From: Amoebidium appalachense
Taxonomy: Eukaryota; Ichthyosporea
Direction of reading: 5' to 3'
Assembly: GCA_963693365.1 (NCBI GenBank)
Contig: CAVNZM010000007.1
Location: 9,176,001-9,240,000 of the forward strand
Length of the DNA stretch: 64,000 bases
Shown here: piece by piece, positions 44,756-62,128 of the stretch
Position numbering within the stretch: position 1 is the stretch's first letter
How the letters are laid out: each line of letters begins with the position of its first letter
Translations under genes and position numbers: made by a program
Notes under the pieces: model-generated
Seen by the model: the letters and a program-made list of their open reading frames with translations, nothing else
What the model was told of the DNA's origin: nothing
The model's database searches: none

Positions 44756-46386
44756 CGGGGAGGGAGGGGTAGGGGAGGAGGAGAGAGTGCGATGCCCGCA
44801 GCGTCGTGTCCATGCACTAGGGCAATATGTGTCCGTGCCAGGTGGTGTGCATAAACATACAGCTTTGAGCAACGTTTTCATGAGTTTTTGAAACTTGATG
44901 ACCTATCCATCGTACGCCGTTATTTCTCTGTGCTATGACCTTGGACAGAATGCAAGTGTATTAGTACTGCTGGTACTGCGGGCATAATATGTACAGCCTC
45001 GTGATACCAACATGGAAGTACCTCCGATGCTGTTCATGTGATATGAGTCCCCATCCGATTCGAGGCTTCAGGCCTGGTGACCCGTGCCCGCGTCTCTCTC
45101 TCCAGGGCCTCCCGGATGCTGCGCGCCAGCGTGTGCCGGCACTCCTGCCAGGGAGGACGAGTCGCGCAAACTTTCCCGCCACATTCCACAACGTCCCAAA
45201 ACATTCCAATATGAATCCCCCAAAACTCATATGTGTGGGGTGAGTCGTATGTGTGTAACAGTGGATTACGATTTTCCAGTTTCGACATTTAGGCCACGTA
45301 AAATTCCGTTACAGACATAGGACTGCATGTGGATCTACATATGTTAAAAATCAATAAATTCACGCTAAACATGGGTCTTTTAGTTTAACGAGGCTCCATT
45401 TTTCGTAGCTACTAGCTACATACTGTTACACACATATGGAAACGGGGTCTAAAATTCCCGGGAGCGTAGGTACGGACATATGATCGCCCCCCCACTTAGA
45501 AGTGTTGGGGGATCCCCAATATTTACAAGTAAGCCAATTAAAATGATCTTTGCCAAGATGAGCGAATTGCTGCGTTTTCCGTCAGTTGAAATGGAATGTT
45601 GGTAAATACAGAGAACAATACTATACGAAATACATATATGCAATTCGAATAATATGGGTATTCAAATTTATCTACAGGCAAAATAAATTTATAAACCCCC
45701 CTATAGGGGAGCTTCATTGAAAGAACCGGTAGTTGTATTTTCAGAATGTCAACGGAAGCGCGTAACGCTGCCTCACGTACCGAAAGCAGCCTGAGCGGAC
45801 CACGGCCGAAAAACGTGACAGGCGAAAGCAACAGATGTGTTTTATGTTTCTGTATGGCACAGCCCAACCTCTTCCTTTCATCCCCTCTCCTGCACAAAGG
45901 AAGGTCGCGAGCACACACCATTATTTAATCCGTAGGCGGTCGAAAAGGCAAATTTTACTGTTGAAGAACGGTTCTCTCGTTGATCAATGTTTACTCATAC
46001 TCAATCAGGCTAATCGATTTCGTCTTTCTATAGTTCTTAGTTTATGCCAAACATCTTGTTATGTCACAGCCGTATGCCAATAGAGAGGTACCGCATACAT
46101 AACTGCAGAACAGCTCGCGGTTCCCTTGTGGTTCTGCTGCCATACAGTAAGAAACCCATGTGCTCCTCATGAAGAGGCCCGTATGCAACATAAGCGAAAA
46201 TGTACACTTTCAGACACGACATCATTACGACAGTGTGATCAAATGTCCCGTCAACGTTTCAATTTACAAACGTAAACCTTTTTTTTCTTTAAACTTATAC
46301 GCGCCAACTGGCATGGCCTTGCCACCTGGAATCTCACCAATTAACTCATTAACAAGTTGCGCGCCAACTCAGGCGCTTACACCAAC
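43617..46386. other. Intergenic sequence
   Basis: Apart from the small minus-strand frame at 43843-44082, no gene is recognised. It includes a C-A compound at about 44155-44196, a G tract at 44349-44378 and TG repeats at about 44676-44752 with a GC-alternating core. The region from 45 to 46.3 kb is unique-looking and AT-richer. Confidence 0.5.
43843..44082 (-). CDS. Possible small membrane protein (79 aa), hypothetical
   Basis: Not recognised. From Met at 44082 the frame gives one strong hydrophobic segment at about residues 4-23 (IIVYAIVLIFFVISVYGIRF), then a Lys/Arg-rich tail. This would be a single-pass type III or tail-anchored-like protein. The frame stays open upstream to about 44150, with a possible acceptor (GACCAG) there, so it could be a last exon of a minus-strand gene. 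It is AT-richer than the neighbouring genes and convergent with the PI-kinase-like gene. It could also be chance. Confidence 0.22.
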   Translation of the reverse strand: MSNIIVYAIVLIFFVISVYGIRFLYYTMKKDTVPDSTIHVPLLYANKRERTRERYHFCLVVLSILTCELMTPTWVHAQG

Positions 46387-52821
<6,435 letters not shown>

Positions 52822-53584
52822 ATGTTTAAGTACTTGTTCGATAGCATCTGATTAGATGATTTAACTTTAAATTTGATAGGAGGTGAATGCATTTGACTTG
52901 CATCGCCCTTTCCTGTTTAGACAAGTCGAATTTCCTGTAATTATACTCGGCCGCGTTATAGTGCTAAGAGAACTTCTTTTAATGATTTGTTGGCCCAAGT
53001 ACTACACATGAAACCTGGTTTATAGCTATGTTGAGCTGGTGCGTCAAGAACACTGATGTGTTTTATCCCTAATTCCCTAACCGCAAGCTTAAATCCAACT
53101 TAGCAAACGAAAGAATGATGTGCACTTCGGCAATTATACACATGTACAGAGTCACAATATCATGTTGACTCGTTTTCGGAGTTGGGAATTGGGAAACAGA
53201 AATAAATTGAGACTTGATGGTCACATGCCGCATAATGATTGCCGGCACAAAACTTTGAACCAGACGCACTCACCTTCGCAACTCATGACACTAGTTGTAG
53301 TTGCACACATGAGCTGCTTGAGTGGGCACAGCTCTTAAGGCTAGTCGCATTTCACGATATGCTTCAACTGAAGGCAAAAAGATGTGAAACTTGAATACGG
53401 CCCCCTCCTCCCCTCCCCCTCCTCGCCCCCCTCGCCTCCCCCTCCTCCTCCCCCCCCCCCCATTGGAAAAGAAAACAATAAATTGAAAATCGTCACATGC
53501 ATGCATATGTGTGTGCCCCCTGGCCATATAGCAGCACACGCACACACGTGACACACACACACACACACGCACACACACACGCAT

Positions 53585-53655
<71 letters not shown>

Positions 53656-54349
53656 ACACACAGAAGCGCGCGCACACACACATACACACAAATACACACA
53701 AACACAGTGTCACACACACACAATACACACACAAGCGCACACACACACGCACACACACTGCACACACATACACACATGTACAACACACACACACACACAC
53801 AAACAAAATGAATTAACACACACAACACAAACCCAATTGTTATACGTATAGCCACCCAACTTAATTTAACCCATTTGTCTCTCCTTGCAAATGGAATACT
53901 ACATATATGCATGTGCGGATGTGTAATTATACTATGTGTGTGCACATGCGTGTGTACGTACATGTGTGTGTGTGTGCAGTGAGTGACACGGTGACACAAT
54001 GTGTGTGTGCATTATTGTGTGCGAATTCCGGATCCCCGTGGAAAAGGGAGCCTTGAAAGGCCGGGCCGGAGGGGCTGGATCACCCTGGGGAAGGGGGGGG
54101 GGGGGGGGGGGGGGGGGGGTGGAGGGGGGGGGATTGTTGTTGTTGTAATGATCCTGGTTAACGTCATATCTTCCAAGAGATGGGAAAAAATTACACTGTG
54201 ACAAAACGTAATACATGTTCGACTTGAGTATCGCAACACCTTCGTCGGACTCCATTGCAACTCACACTTGCAATTGAACTTTTTAGGTTCGGTTGCCTTA
54301 CCGGGTTGGTCTGTCTGTACAGTATTAGCCTGGATTAACTAATAAATCA

Positions 54350-54562
54350 TGGCAAATACGCGTCCAAAGGCCACCCAGCCCCCTCTCAGCTAGACTGGCA
54401 CCCCCCCCCCCCCCCCCCCCCCTGTAAATACGCGTCCAAATGCCGCCCAGCCCCCTCTCAGACTGCCCCCCCCCCCCCCCCCCCCCCCTCCCCCTAAATA
54501 CGCGTCCAAAGGCCGCCCAGCCCCCTCTCAGACTGCCCCCCCCCCCTCCCCCCCCCCCCCGG
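54350..54562 (+). repeat. Three tandem units, each ending in poly-C
   Basis: Each unit begins AAATACGCGTCCAAAGGCC (or a one-base variant), continues CCCAGCCCCCTCTCAG and GACTG, and then runs into 14 to 22 C residues of differing length. Period is about 70 bp. Confidence 0.9.
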
Positions 54563-55417
54563 CCCCTGCATGTCACACACGTTCACACATGCATATGCAT
54601 ATGTACCGACACACACACACACACACACACACAAATGTGTGTTCACGTACACACACGCACATACATACACAAAAACAGTTACACATATAGGCACACACCC
54701 GGATCGTGTAAGATGTTGATAAGTAAAACTGTTATACAGAACATACACATTTATTAACCACTGCTCAAACACAGCATACCCCCCCCCCGTGCACCCTCAA
54801 CTTTCAGTGGGGAAGAGAGGGGCGCAATACAGTCTGACAGTGCTCTCACATAGTGGCACACAACCAGTCCTGTCGCATACATATAAGATCCATATACCAC
54901 TGCCCACGGACCATGGCATTCTTTTGCATGAATTTGCACATAAACGTAAACAGATGTGTGGACAGTTGGGAGAAAGAGGAAGGGGTGGGTGGGTGGGGAG
55001 GGGGGGAGGAGGGTTAAAGATTATGGGTGGCTGGGGACGGGAGTTGGTTGTCTGCAACAGTGCAGAAAACTACGTGTAATGAATCTGGCACGGCTGAGGA
55101 AAGGGTAAAGGAACTTCAGGGATCCGAGACTGCAAGGATCTCTGTCATATAATCACACAGAACAATAACACAGGAGAACCCCCCCCCCCTCCCCCCCCCT
55201 CTCCCTCCCTCACATGCCCAAAACAAGGAGGGCATAGGGTGGGTCCAGAGTGGAAAAACGTAAATGCGAGGGAAGGACAAATTCAGGGTTTGAAAAAAGG
55301 TTCAAGCAACCACTTTGCTCTACACGACGATGGGGCATGGAGAAAACTTTCAACACGATGGAAGGGATGGACGTTAGTTGTGATGGTAAAAGGGGACAGA
55401 AAAAAAGAGCCAAAGAA

Positions 55418-55452
55418 AAAAAGAAGGGGGGGGGAGGGGGGGAAGAGAGGAG

Positions 55453-55516
<64 letters not shown>

Positions 55517-55614
55517 AGAGAGGAGAAGAGAGGGAGAAGAGAGAGAGCGAGAGAGGGAGGGAGGGAGGGAGGGAGGGAGGGAGGGAGGGAGAGAGAGGGA
55601 GGGAGGGAGGGAGC

Positions 55615-55660
<46 letters not shown>

Positions 55661-56060
55661 GAGAAATAGAAGGAAGGGGAGAAAGAGGGAAGAAAGAGTG
55701 GGAGGAGGGGGAGGCGGAAAAAAGAGAGCAAGAGGAGGAGGGAAGGGGGGGGGGGGGTGGGGGGTGGGGACGGAGATGTGCAGATGCGGATCGCGAGAGA
55801 GATGTAAGGGAGAGAGGGCCTCAAAGGGGGGGAAGGGGGGGGGGGGGGGGGGGGGAGGGGAGGGGGATGGGATGGCAAAGAGGGAGTGGAGCAGGAGGAA
55901 AAGCGAGCGAGGGAAAGGAAGAGCGAAAGAAAGAGAGGAAGGGAGGAAGAGGGATAGAGGGGAAGAGCGAACGAAACGAGGAAAAGAGAGAGCGAAGGGG
56001 GAGGAGGGGAGAAGAGAAAGGAAAGAAAAATAGTCAGCGCGTGGGTGGGAGAGAGGGAGC
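55418..56060. repeat. Polypurine/polypyrimidine tract
   Basis: About 640 bp of nearly pure purine on the plus strand. It comprises GA repeats (55456-55511 and 55618-55656), GGGA tetramers (about 55556-55617) and G runs. The 264-codon Arg/Glu/Gly frame across it is a composition artefact. Confidence 0.9.
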
Positions 56061-57132
56061 TGATTCGGGAATTAAGATTGGAAAGGCAACCCGAGACCGA
56101 GGAATAAGGAAAAAGGCGTTGGGAGAGATCCAAAGGCCGAGAAAATGGATGCGTAAAGGGCCAGGCAGAGGGGACCTTCGGGGAGTAACAAAAAGGAGCA
56201 AGGCAAGGGGAGCAGAGACCATGCAGAATCTAGCAACCACCCAAGATGTAAATCGCGTGCAAACAAAAAAGAGGCTAGTCATATGTGGAGCACGAAACTT
56301 GGAGCAAGAATAAATAAGCTTCAAAAACACTGAGGCACGCACCAAACTTTATGTGTAAGTGTTTGCACCGACGGTCATCGTGCAAATTCTGTTTACCAAC
56401 GTGCTGCCCTCACGGGTGTAGACATGACAAAATAAAAAAAAAGGGTGATAGGGGTGCCAAGTAATAACTGCTTTATAATCTAGGATTATTCACTCAACAC
56501 ATCACTGGGAGAGACCCAACACACGTCATTCACCAGCTTTTTGAGACGTTTTTGGCAATTTCTCCGCCGTGGTTCATATGCATGACTGGTGACCACAGAA
56601 AACGAGCCTGAAGAATTGCAGCACTGACAGAGAGCAAATCAATAACCTCTAAAATTTTACCTACTTGATTACGACCAATAACAATGTGAGCTCGATGCTG
56701 TCAGAGCGCTGTAAAACGCATCGTGATGCCGTGCGCAAATGAAATGCAACCATTCCAAAGAGTCCAGCCGACCACAAGGCATTTACGTTTTTTTGGCCTG
56801 TGAGTGAGGAAAAGAGGGAAGATTTTTTTTGCCTATTATTCTTAGAGACAAATTAGGTTGTTATAAGCGGAAATATCCGCTTTAGTTGTTTTAGTGAATT
56901 ATCGTTTGAATGTATGGTCCACTCCCCTTTTTTTTTCTCTCTCGCCGGTATTCTGTGGACCTCAAACGGAAATATCATAGAGTGGTCGGGGATTCATATT
57001 CTTTTCAATCAGTGCTACAGGGACGCTCTTAGTGTTGAACCAAACCTTCTTCCTACTGTTTAACTAGACATCACCGAGGGGTGGCTCTACATCAAAACTA
57101 GTAAACACGCTGCAGCGGAACATTAGGATAAA

Positions 57133-57891
57133 ATGGGTGCGGGGGAGCGCAACACGCCCACACCAAACTACCGGTTGGTGGTGTTGGGTGATGGTGCTGT
57201 GGGCAAGTCCTGTATGACCATCCAGTTTACTCGCGCCCAGTTTGTGGAGGACTATGACCCGACCATAGAAGACGCATACAGAAAGCAGTGCGTGGTTGAT
57301 GATCAGGCTGTTTTGCTGGATATTTTGGGTAAGTTTTTGGGGTGCTTTGAGGCTAAAGAGCTAAGCAAGGGGCAGGAAAAGGATGTTTGTCAGCAAAGGG
57401 TTGGGGGCATGTGCATTGAATGGGGGCTATGTACTACAATTGGTGGAGGCACTTCTCAAAGCATCTACATACTCCAGAAGTGGACACACACAGACACATG
57501 ATCACAGGCACACAGGCAATCACGAGGGGCCATTGTGCATAAACCAAAGCACGTTCACAGACACACATACACTTTTGAGCCTGGGGAACAGTTAAACACC
57601 CGTAATTAGTCATATGCACACCCACCCACACTCGTGCACATGCACACAAGCACAAGCATGAACACAGACACACAGACCCATGCAGATTCGGCTCTATGCA
57701 TTCACACACCTGTTCACAATCGGTGAGGGCAGTACAAACACGCACACACACATTCACACACTCACATGCACCCGTGTGCACCTAGCCACACACAACAAGG
57801 CATACAGACAGGACACACGCGCACGTGCATGCACTCACCTGCACTCAAGCACATGTACGCCTGCATGCATACAGCACGTAAACGCACACGT

Positions 57892-57929
<38 letters not shown>

Positions 57930-59135
57930 AGCACTCACCTGCACTCACCTGCACTTAAGTATAAGCTCATTCACTGCAACTATCCACTTCTTTGCTAGTC
58001 TTTCCCCTCGCCCTCCCCCCCTCCCCCCTCCTTTTGGGCTCCCCCTGAGGATGGGTTCTGCTGACGTTGCGTAGTGTGCGTGTTACTGTTGTTGCATACT
58101 TGGATGTTTGCCTTTGCGTGTGTCATGCACCGTATATCTCATCATGCAGTTGTACTATGTACCGTGTACCGCATCCTGCCCCTCTTCGGCCCTCCCCTGC
58201 CATCCCTGATGCATGTGCGTGTGTTTCTTTTTGCACACGTGTGTGTGTCTCCACGTGTGAGTGCTCACCTGCAACCATGCGTGCAGCAATCCTTGTGCTG
58301 TGCATCCGTGTTCCTGTCGGCGCTTGCAGATTAGATGTCTTTTTCAGTATTAGCAACATATTCATGCTCATGACACAGCTTTCCCTCTTCCCCCCCCACC
58401 CCCTCTCTGTGCTAAGCAATCTGCATTGTGTTGTCTGCCATAACTGTGTACTTCATACCCTGTTACACAATCTAACCCCCTTCCCCTCCCCCCCCCCCCC
58501 CCCCCCCCCCCCTCTCCCCTACATCTTTCCTTCAATGGTTAGCGCAGCTGTCGAAAAGCAGGAGGGTGTAGGTTTTAGTCCTACTTCGGTCCCTGTTCGA
58601 TCTTGCGCTTGTGCCGCCTATGGCAATGCTACGGCAATGCTAATTCTCCCCTTTAGGTCGACTTCTGCCCTGCAGCTATGCCATATGTCGGCTATGGTGT
58701 ATGGGGTTCCTGATGCGTGTTTGTTTGCAGATACGGCGGGACAGGAAGAGTACAACTCCATGCGCGAACAGTACATGCAGGGAGGGGAGGGCTTTTTGTG
58801 TGTTTTTTCAATAACCTCGAGGGTAAGTCATTGGCGTTGTGTTCCTGTATCATGCAACCTGGATGTGTCATGTTTTTGGCTGTGTCATGACGGCTACGTC
58901 AATGTTCCTGGCAAATTGCCCACATGTGTGCCATTATCCAACCACTTTGATGTTTCTTTGTTTGCTGTCCCTACCGCCTTCCCGAATTCCCATTTTTGAT
59001 CACGTGTATGAGTAGACCACCCGTCATCGTCTAATGTCTCATGCATTCCTTCCCCTCGCTCTTTTTTAGGACCTGCCCGTCCTTTTTAACCACCAGAAGA
59101 GAAACGCCAAAGCAAATACTGTAGCTGCACATCGA

Positions 59136-59168
<33 letters not shown>

Positions 59169-59520
59169 TTCGTTCGAAACTCAGACGCAATTGATGACTT
59201 GGGCCCTCCCTGAGGATGGGCTCTGCTTATGACGCATACTGTGCGCATGGCTGATGCTGCATACTTGAATGTTTGCCTTTGCATGTGTCCTGCACCATGC
59301 TTCTCATCGTCTATGCGTACTTCGTACTGTGTTCCGCATTCAAACCCCCCCCCTTCGTTCCTGGCATGCATGCTGGTGTCCATGTCCGTGCTGTCCGTGC
59401 ATTCCTTTTCTTTGTTTTTAATGTGTCTGCAGGGTGGTTTACGTGTCTCCTGACGTTCGTTGGGTGTATATCTGGGTGTCCATGCTGGTACTTGGCTTCT
59501 GGATTCTTCCCCCCCCCCCC

Positions 59521-59551
<31 letters not shown>

Positions 59552-59775
59552 CCCACCCCTTCCCCCCCCCCCCCCCCCCCTGGCGGCCTCCACCACCACC
59601 ACCACCTACACACACACAGCTTTTTCTCCGGGTCTCTCGTTCCCTCCATCCCCCCCCCCCCCCCCTGCATACTGTGCGCATGGCTGATGCTGCATACTTG
59701 AATGTTTGCCTTTGCATGTGTCCTGCATCATGCTTCTCATCGTCTATGCGTACTTCGTACTGTGTTCCGCATTCA

Positions 59776-59816
<41 letters not shown>

Positions 59817-60419
59817 CCTCCTCCCCTGCCCTTCCCTTCCTCTACTGCTCCCCTTCATGACCTGGCCCCGCCCTAAGGAGGGGCTGTACTTATTAATTGT
59901 ATTCGTTGCGTGGTTTGCACTCAACTTCCCCTCCCCCCCCCCCCCCCCCCCCAAAAAAAAAGACAAAAACAAAAAAACAAACAAACCCAAAACTCGTATT
60001 TGACAAACCCGTATCAATGAGTAACATGTCCCGTCCGGAGACTGCACTGTGCCTTAGTTGCATATTCTTTTTGTTGTTTATTTTCGCATACCCCTTTGTG
60101 CTATGCAAGGTGTGTTTCTATTGTGTATCTGTGTACGTACGCGTGGTTCTGTGTGATGCTTTGACGCCCCCCCCTGACGTGCCCCCCCTCTGAGGATGGG
60201 CTCTGCTTATTATGCATACTCTTTATGTATGGTTTGCACTCTGCATCGTGTTATCCGTTGTTCATGTGTACTTCGTACTTTATGACGCATTTAACACCCA
60301 CACACACACACACACACACCCTCTCCCGAGAATGTGCTTTACTTGTTTTGTATACTTTTTTTGTGTGGTTTGCACTCGGCGTTGTGTCGTCGGTTGTGAA
60401 TGTGTGCTCCCTACTAAAT

Positions 60420-60469
<50 letters not shown>

Positions 60470-60691
60470 GGGCAATCCCCATCTCTGTGCTGTACCATGT
60501 GTTTCATTGTGTAGCTCTGCACTTGGTTTCTGTTTGATGCATTGTGAACCTCCCCTTCATCCATGACCTCCTTTGCACACACAGTGTCCGATTATTCTGC
60601 CCCACTCACTTACGCCCCACTCCTCACTCCCAATCTTGCAACACACCTACCGTGCATTTCCTTACTGACAACCCCCCCCCCCCCCCCCCCC

Positions 60692-60735
<44 letters not shown>

Positions 60736-60887
60736 CCCCTGTGCAAACTTGACAAACACCCTTGCCCTTCCTTTTTTTTTCTTTCTTTTTTTTTTCTGTG
60801 CATACTTGACAAACACCCTTGCCCTTTCTTTTTTTTTTTTTTTTTTTTTTTTTTCTGTGCATACTTGACAAACACCCTTGCCCTTCT

Positions 60888-60921
<34 letters not shown>

Positions 60922-61838
60922 CCTGTGCATACTTGACACACACCCTTGCCCTTCCTTTTTTCTTTTTTTTCTTTTTTTTTTCTGTGCATACTTGACAAAT
61001 ACCCTTGTCCTTCCTTTTTTTCTTTTTTTTTTTTTTTTCTTTTCTTTTTTTCTATGCGCAGGAATCGTTCAATGAGGTTGGCAAGATAGTCAAGCAAATA
61101 CTGCGGGTCAAGGACACGGAGCATTATCCGATTGTCCTGGCTGGCAACAAGTGCGATCTAGAGTCTGACCGGCAGGTAAGCACACATCACCACGCCTTAT
61201 TACTGAGGAGAACTACACTTACACGAACACAATTGTTTCACCTTCTGTTCCTCTTTTTTGTTTTTTGTTTTAGTGTGTTTGTCACTCAATATGCCTGTAT
61301 GTACCCTCATTTCTCCCCCCAATTATGCACACATCACCACATACCAACATCGAAAACAACTACACTTTCAACTTGCACAGTCGTTCCATCCTCTGCTTTT
61401 CGTCTTTGTTTTGGTGTGTTTGTCGCGTCCCTATGCATACCCCCCCCCCCTCCCCCCCCCCCCCTTTTCCCGTGGGTACTGTGGATTACGTTGGCCCCTG
61501 CTGAGAATGGGCTTTGTTCATTATGCATACTCTTTGTGTGGTGTGCACTCTGCATTATTTGTTCATTATGCATACTCTTTGTGTGGTGTGCACTCTGCAT
61601 TATTTGTTCATTATGCATACTCTTTGTGTGGTGTGCACTCTGCATTATTTGGACTGATTGTGTACTTCGTACTCAGTAACACATCCCCCCCCTCCCCCCC
61701 CCCCCCCCCCCTCCCCCCCGGAACACACTCGTATTTGCACGATCTGTTGTGCTTTTGTGTGCGCGTGGAAGTCTGATATCTTTCGTCCGACGTGAACATC
61801 TACTTCGTATCCTGTTCCACATTCCCTCCCTCCCTCCC

Positions 61839-61885
<47 letters not shown>

Positions 61886-62128
61886 CCGCTTTGGGACCTC
61901 GGGATACAACGTTTATTCTCTGTAACGAGGAGGGAGGATGTGTGTGTGTGTGTGTGTTGGGGGGCGAGGGGGGGGGGGGGGGGGGGGGCTGGCTCCCTTG
62001 GAAGCTTGCAAAATCGATAATATGCCGAATTTTTTAATCTTGGGGCTCACAGGTCAGCGTAGAAGAGGGGAAGAATATGGCTGCTGAATTGGGCAACATC
62101 CCGTTTTTGGAGACGTCGGCAAAAACTG
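57133..62128 (+). CDS. Ras-family small GTPase, 3'-partial model (4 exons found)
   Basis: Membrane-associated GTP/GDP switch. Exons: 57133-57328, 58731-58822, 61062-61175, 62053-62128, phases consistent, 159 residues. The G motifs are present: P-loop GDGAVGKS (residues 19-26), effector loop [23 protein letters not shown] (switch II), NKCDLE and ETSAK. The effector and Gln61-equivalent residues match true Ras rather than Rap or Rho. Positions equivalent to H-Ras 11 and 13 are Asp and Ala, and [10 protein letters not shown] replaces the usual [10 protein letters not shown]. The N-terminus is nine residues longer than H-Ras. The last exon (helix 5, hypervariable region, CAAX box) was not found in the 1.9 kb that remain and probably lies beyond the window. 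The start context (AAAATGG) is good. Confidence 0.92.
57894..57927. repeat. (CA)n microsatellite in Ras intron 1
   Basis: A short CA block within a longer CA/CATG-rich stretch (57480-57950). Confidence 0.85.
58041..58183 (+). repeat. Poly-C-tailed interspersed repeat, diverged copy
   Basis: It begins CCCTGAGGATGGGTTCTGCT. It continues TTGCATACTTGGATGTTTGC, CTTTGCGTGTGTCATGCACC and TACTATGTACCG, and ends GCATCCTGCCCC with a weak C tail. It lies in Ras intron 1, sense. Confidence 0.6.
58535..58615 (+). repeat. tRNA-related relic (possible SINE head)
   Basis: TTAGCGCAGCTG resembles a pol III A box, and GTTCGAT about 50 bp downstream resembles the B-box core. Between them GTAGG (58568-58572) and CCTAC (58580-58584) form a perfect 5-bp stem around a 7-base loop, like an anticodon arm (loop TTTTAGT). 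Acceptor, D and T stems do not pair, so it is not a functional tRNA. It lies among copies of the poly-C-tailed repeat in Ras intron 1. Confidence 0.35.
59172..59353 (+). repeat. Poly-C-tailed interspersed repeat
   Basis: The head is CGTTCGAAACTCAGACGC (B-box-like), followed by TGAGGATGGGCTCTGCTTAT, GCATACTTGAATGTTTGC, a TGCGTACTTCGTACTG core and GCATTCAAACCCCCCCCC. Lies in Ras intron 2, sense. Confidence 0.7.
59667..59811 (+). repeat. Poly-C-tailed interspersed repeat, truncated near-identical copy
   Basis: It matches 59234-59345 with about one difference over ~112 bp, but lacks the head and carries a 34-base C tail instead of nine. This indicates recent duplication and rapid tail change. 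Lies in Ras intron 2, sense. Confidence 0.75.
60189..60299 (+). repeat. Poly-C-tailed interspersed repeat, C tail replaced by CA repeat
   Basis: It begins CTGAGGATGGGCTCTGCTTA and continues TTATGCATACTCTTTATGTA and TGTACTTCGTACTTTATGAC. It is closely similar to the copy at 63780 but ends ACACCCACACACA. Lies in Ras intron 2, sense. Confidence 0.7.
60327..60467 (+). repeat. Poly-C-tailed interspersed repeat with a 47-base C tail
   Basis: It begins CCGAGAATGTGCTTTACTTG, with GTGTGGTTTGCACTCGGC, GTGAATGTGTGCTCC and then TACTAAATA before C residues 60421-60467, the longest pure C run I noted. Lies in Ras intron 2, sense. Confidence 0.6.
60736..61050 (+). repeat. Five-copy ~60-bp minisatellite with T tracts, forming the acceptor tract of Ras exon 3
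   Basis: Five copies of GTGCATACTTGACAAACACC followed by CTTGCCCTT and a variable T-rich run start near 60740, 60797, 60856, 60925 and 60984. The last T/C-rich run leads directly to the acceptor at 61060-61061. Confidence 0.9.
61473..61710 (+). repeat. Poly-C-tailed interspersed repeat with a 45-bp internal triplication
   Basis: The head is GGTACTGTGGATTACGTTGG, then GCTGAGAATGGGCTTTG. A 45-bp unit (GTTCATTATGCATACTCTTT and following) occurs three times, at 61516, 61561 and 61606. Then come TGTACTTCGTACTCAGTAAC and a C-rich tail. Lies in Ras intron 3, sense. Confidence 0.75.
61838..61884 (+). repeat. Poly-C tract of about 45 bases in Ras intron 3
   Basis: Preceded by CCCT tetramers and by TCTACTTCGTATCCTGTTCC, which resembles the 3' end of the repeat family. 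Confidence 0.8.

Larger units (their letters stand above)
52822..57132. other. Gene-free interval with repeats and polypurine tract
   Basis: No gene recognised. It contains C-rich and CA repeats (53583-53653 and flanks), a G tract at about 54090-54131, three tandem poly-C-tailed units (54350-54562), a CA repeat near 54609-54632, and the polypurine block 55418-56060. The sequence from 56.1 to 57.1 kb, upstream of the Ras gene, is unique-looking, with no clear TATA box. Confidence 0.5.

Noticed and set aside
45538-45921. 127-codon minus-strand frame as a gene
   Set aside because: No recognisable motif or promoter, and residue composition like random AT-rich sequence.
55239-56033. 264-codon Arg/Glu/Gly-rich frame (and its Ser/Pro-rich antisense)
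   Set aside because: It is a pure translation of GA and GGGA repeats, with no domain and no codon-position signal.
58535-58615. Functional tRNA gene
   Set aside because: Only the anticodon arm pairs; the acceptor, D and T stems fail and the B box is degenerate.
61513-61650. Three 45-bp direct repeats as a CRISPR-like array
   Set aside because: The units are contiguous without unique spacers and sit inside an intronic repeat of a eukaryotic gene.
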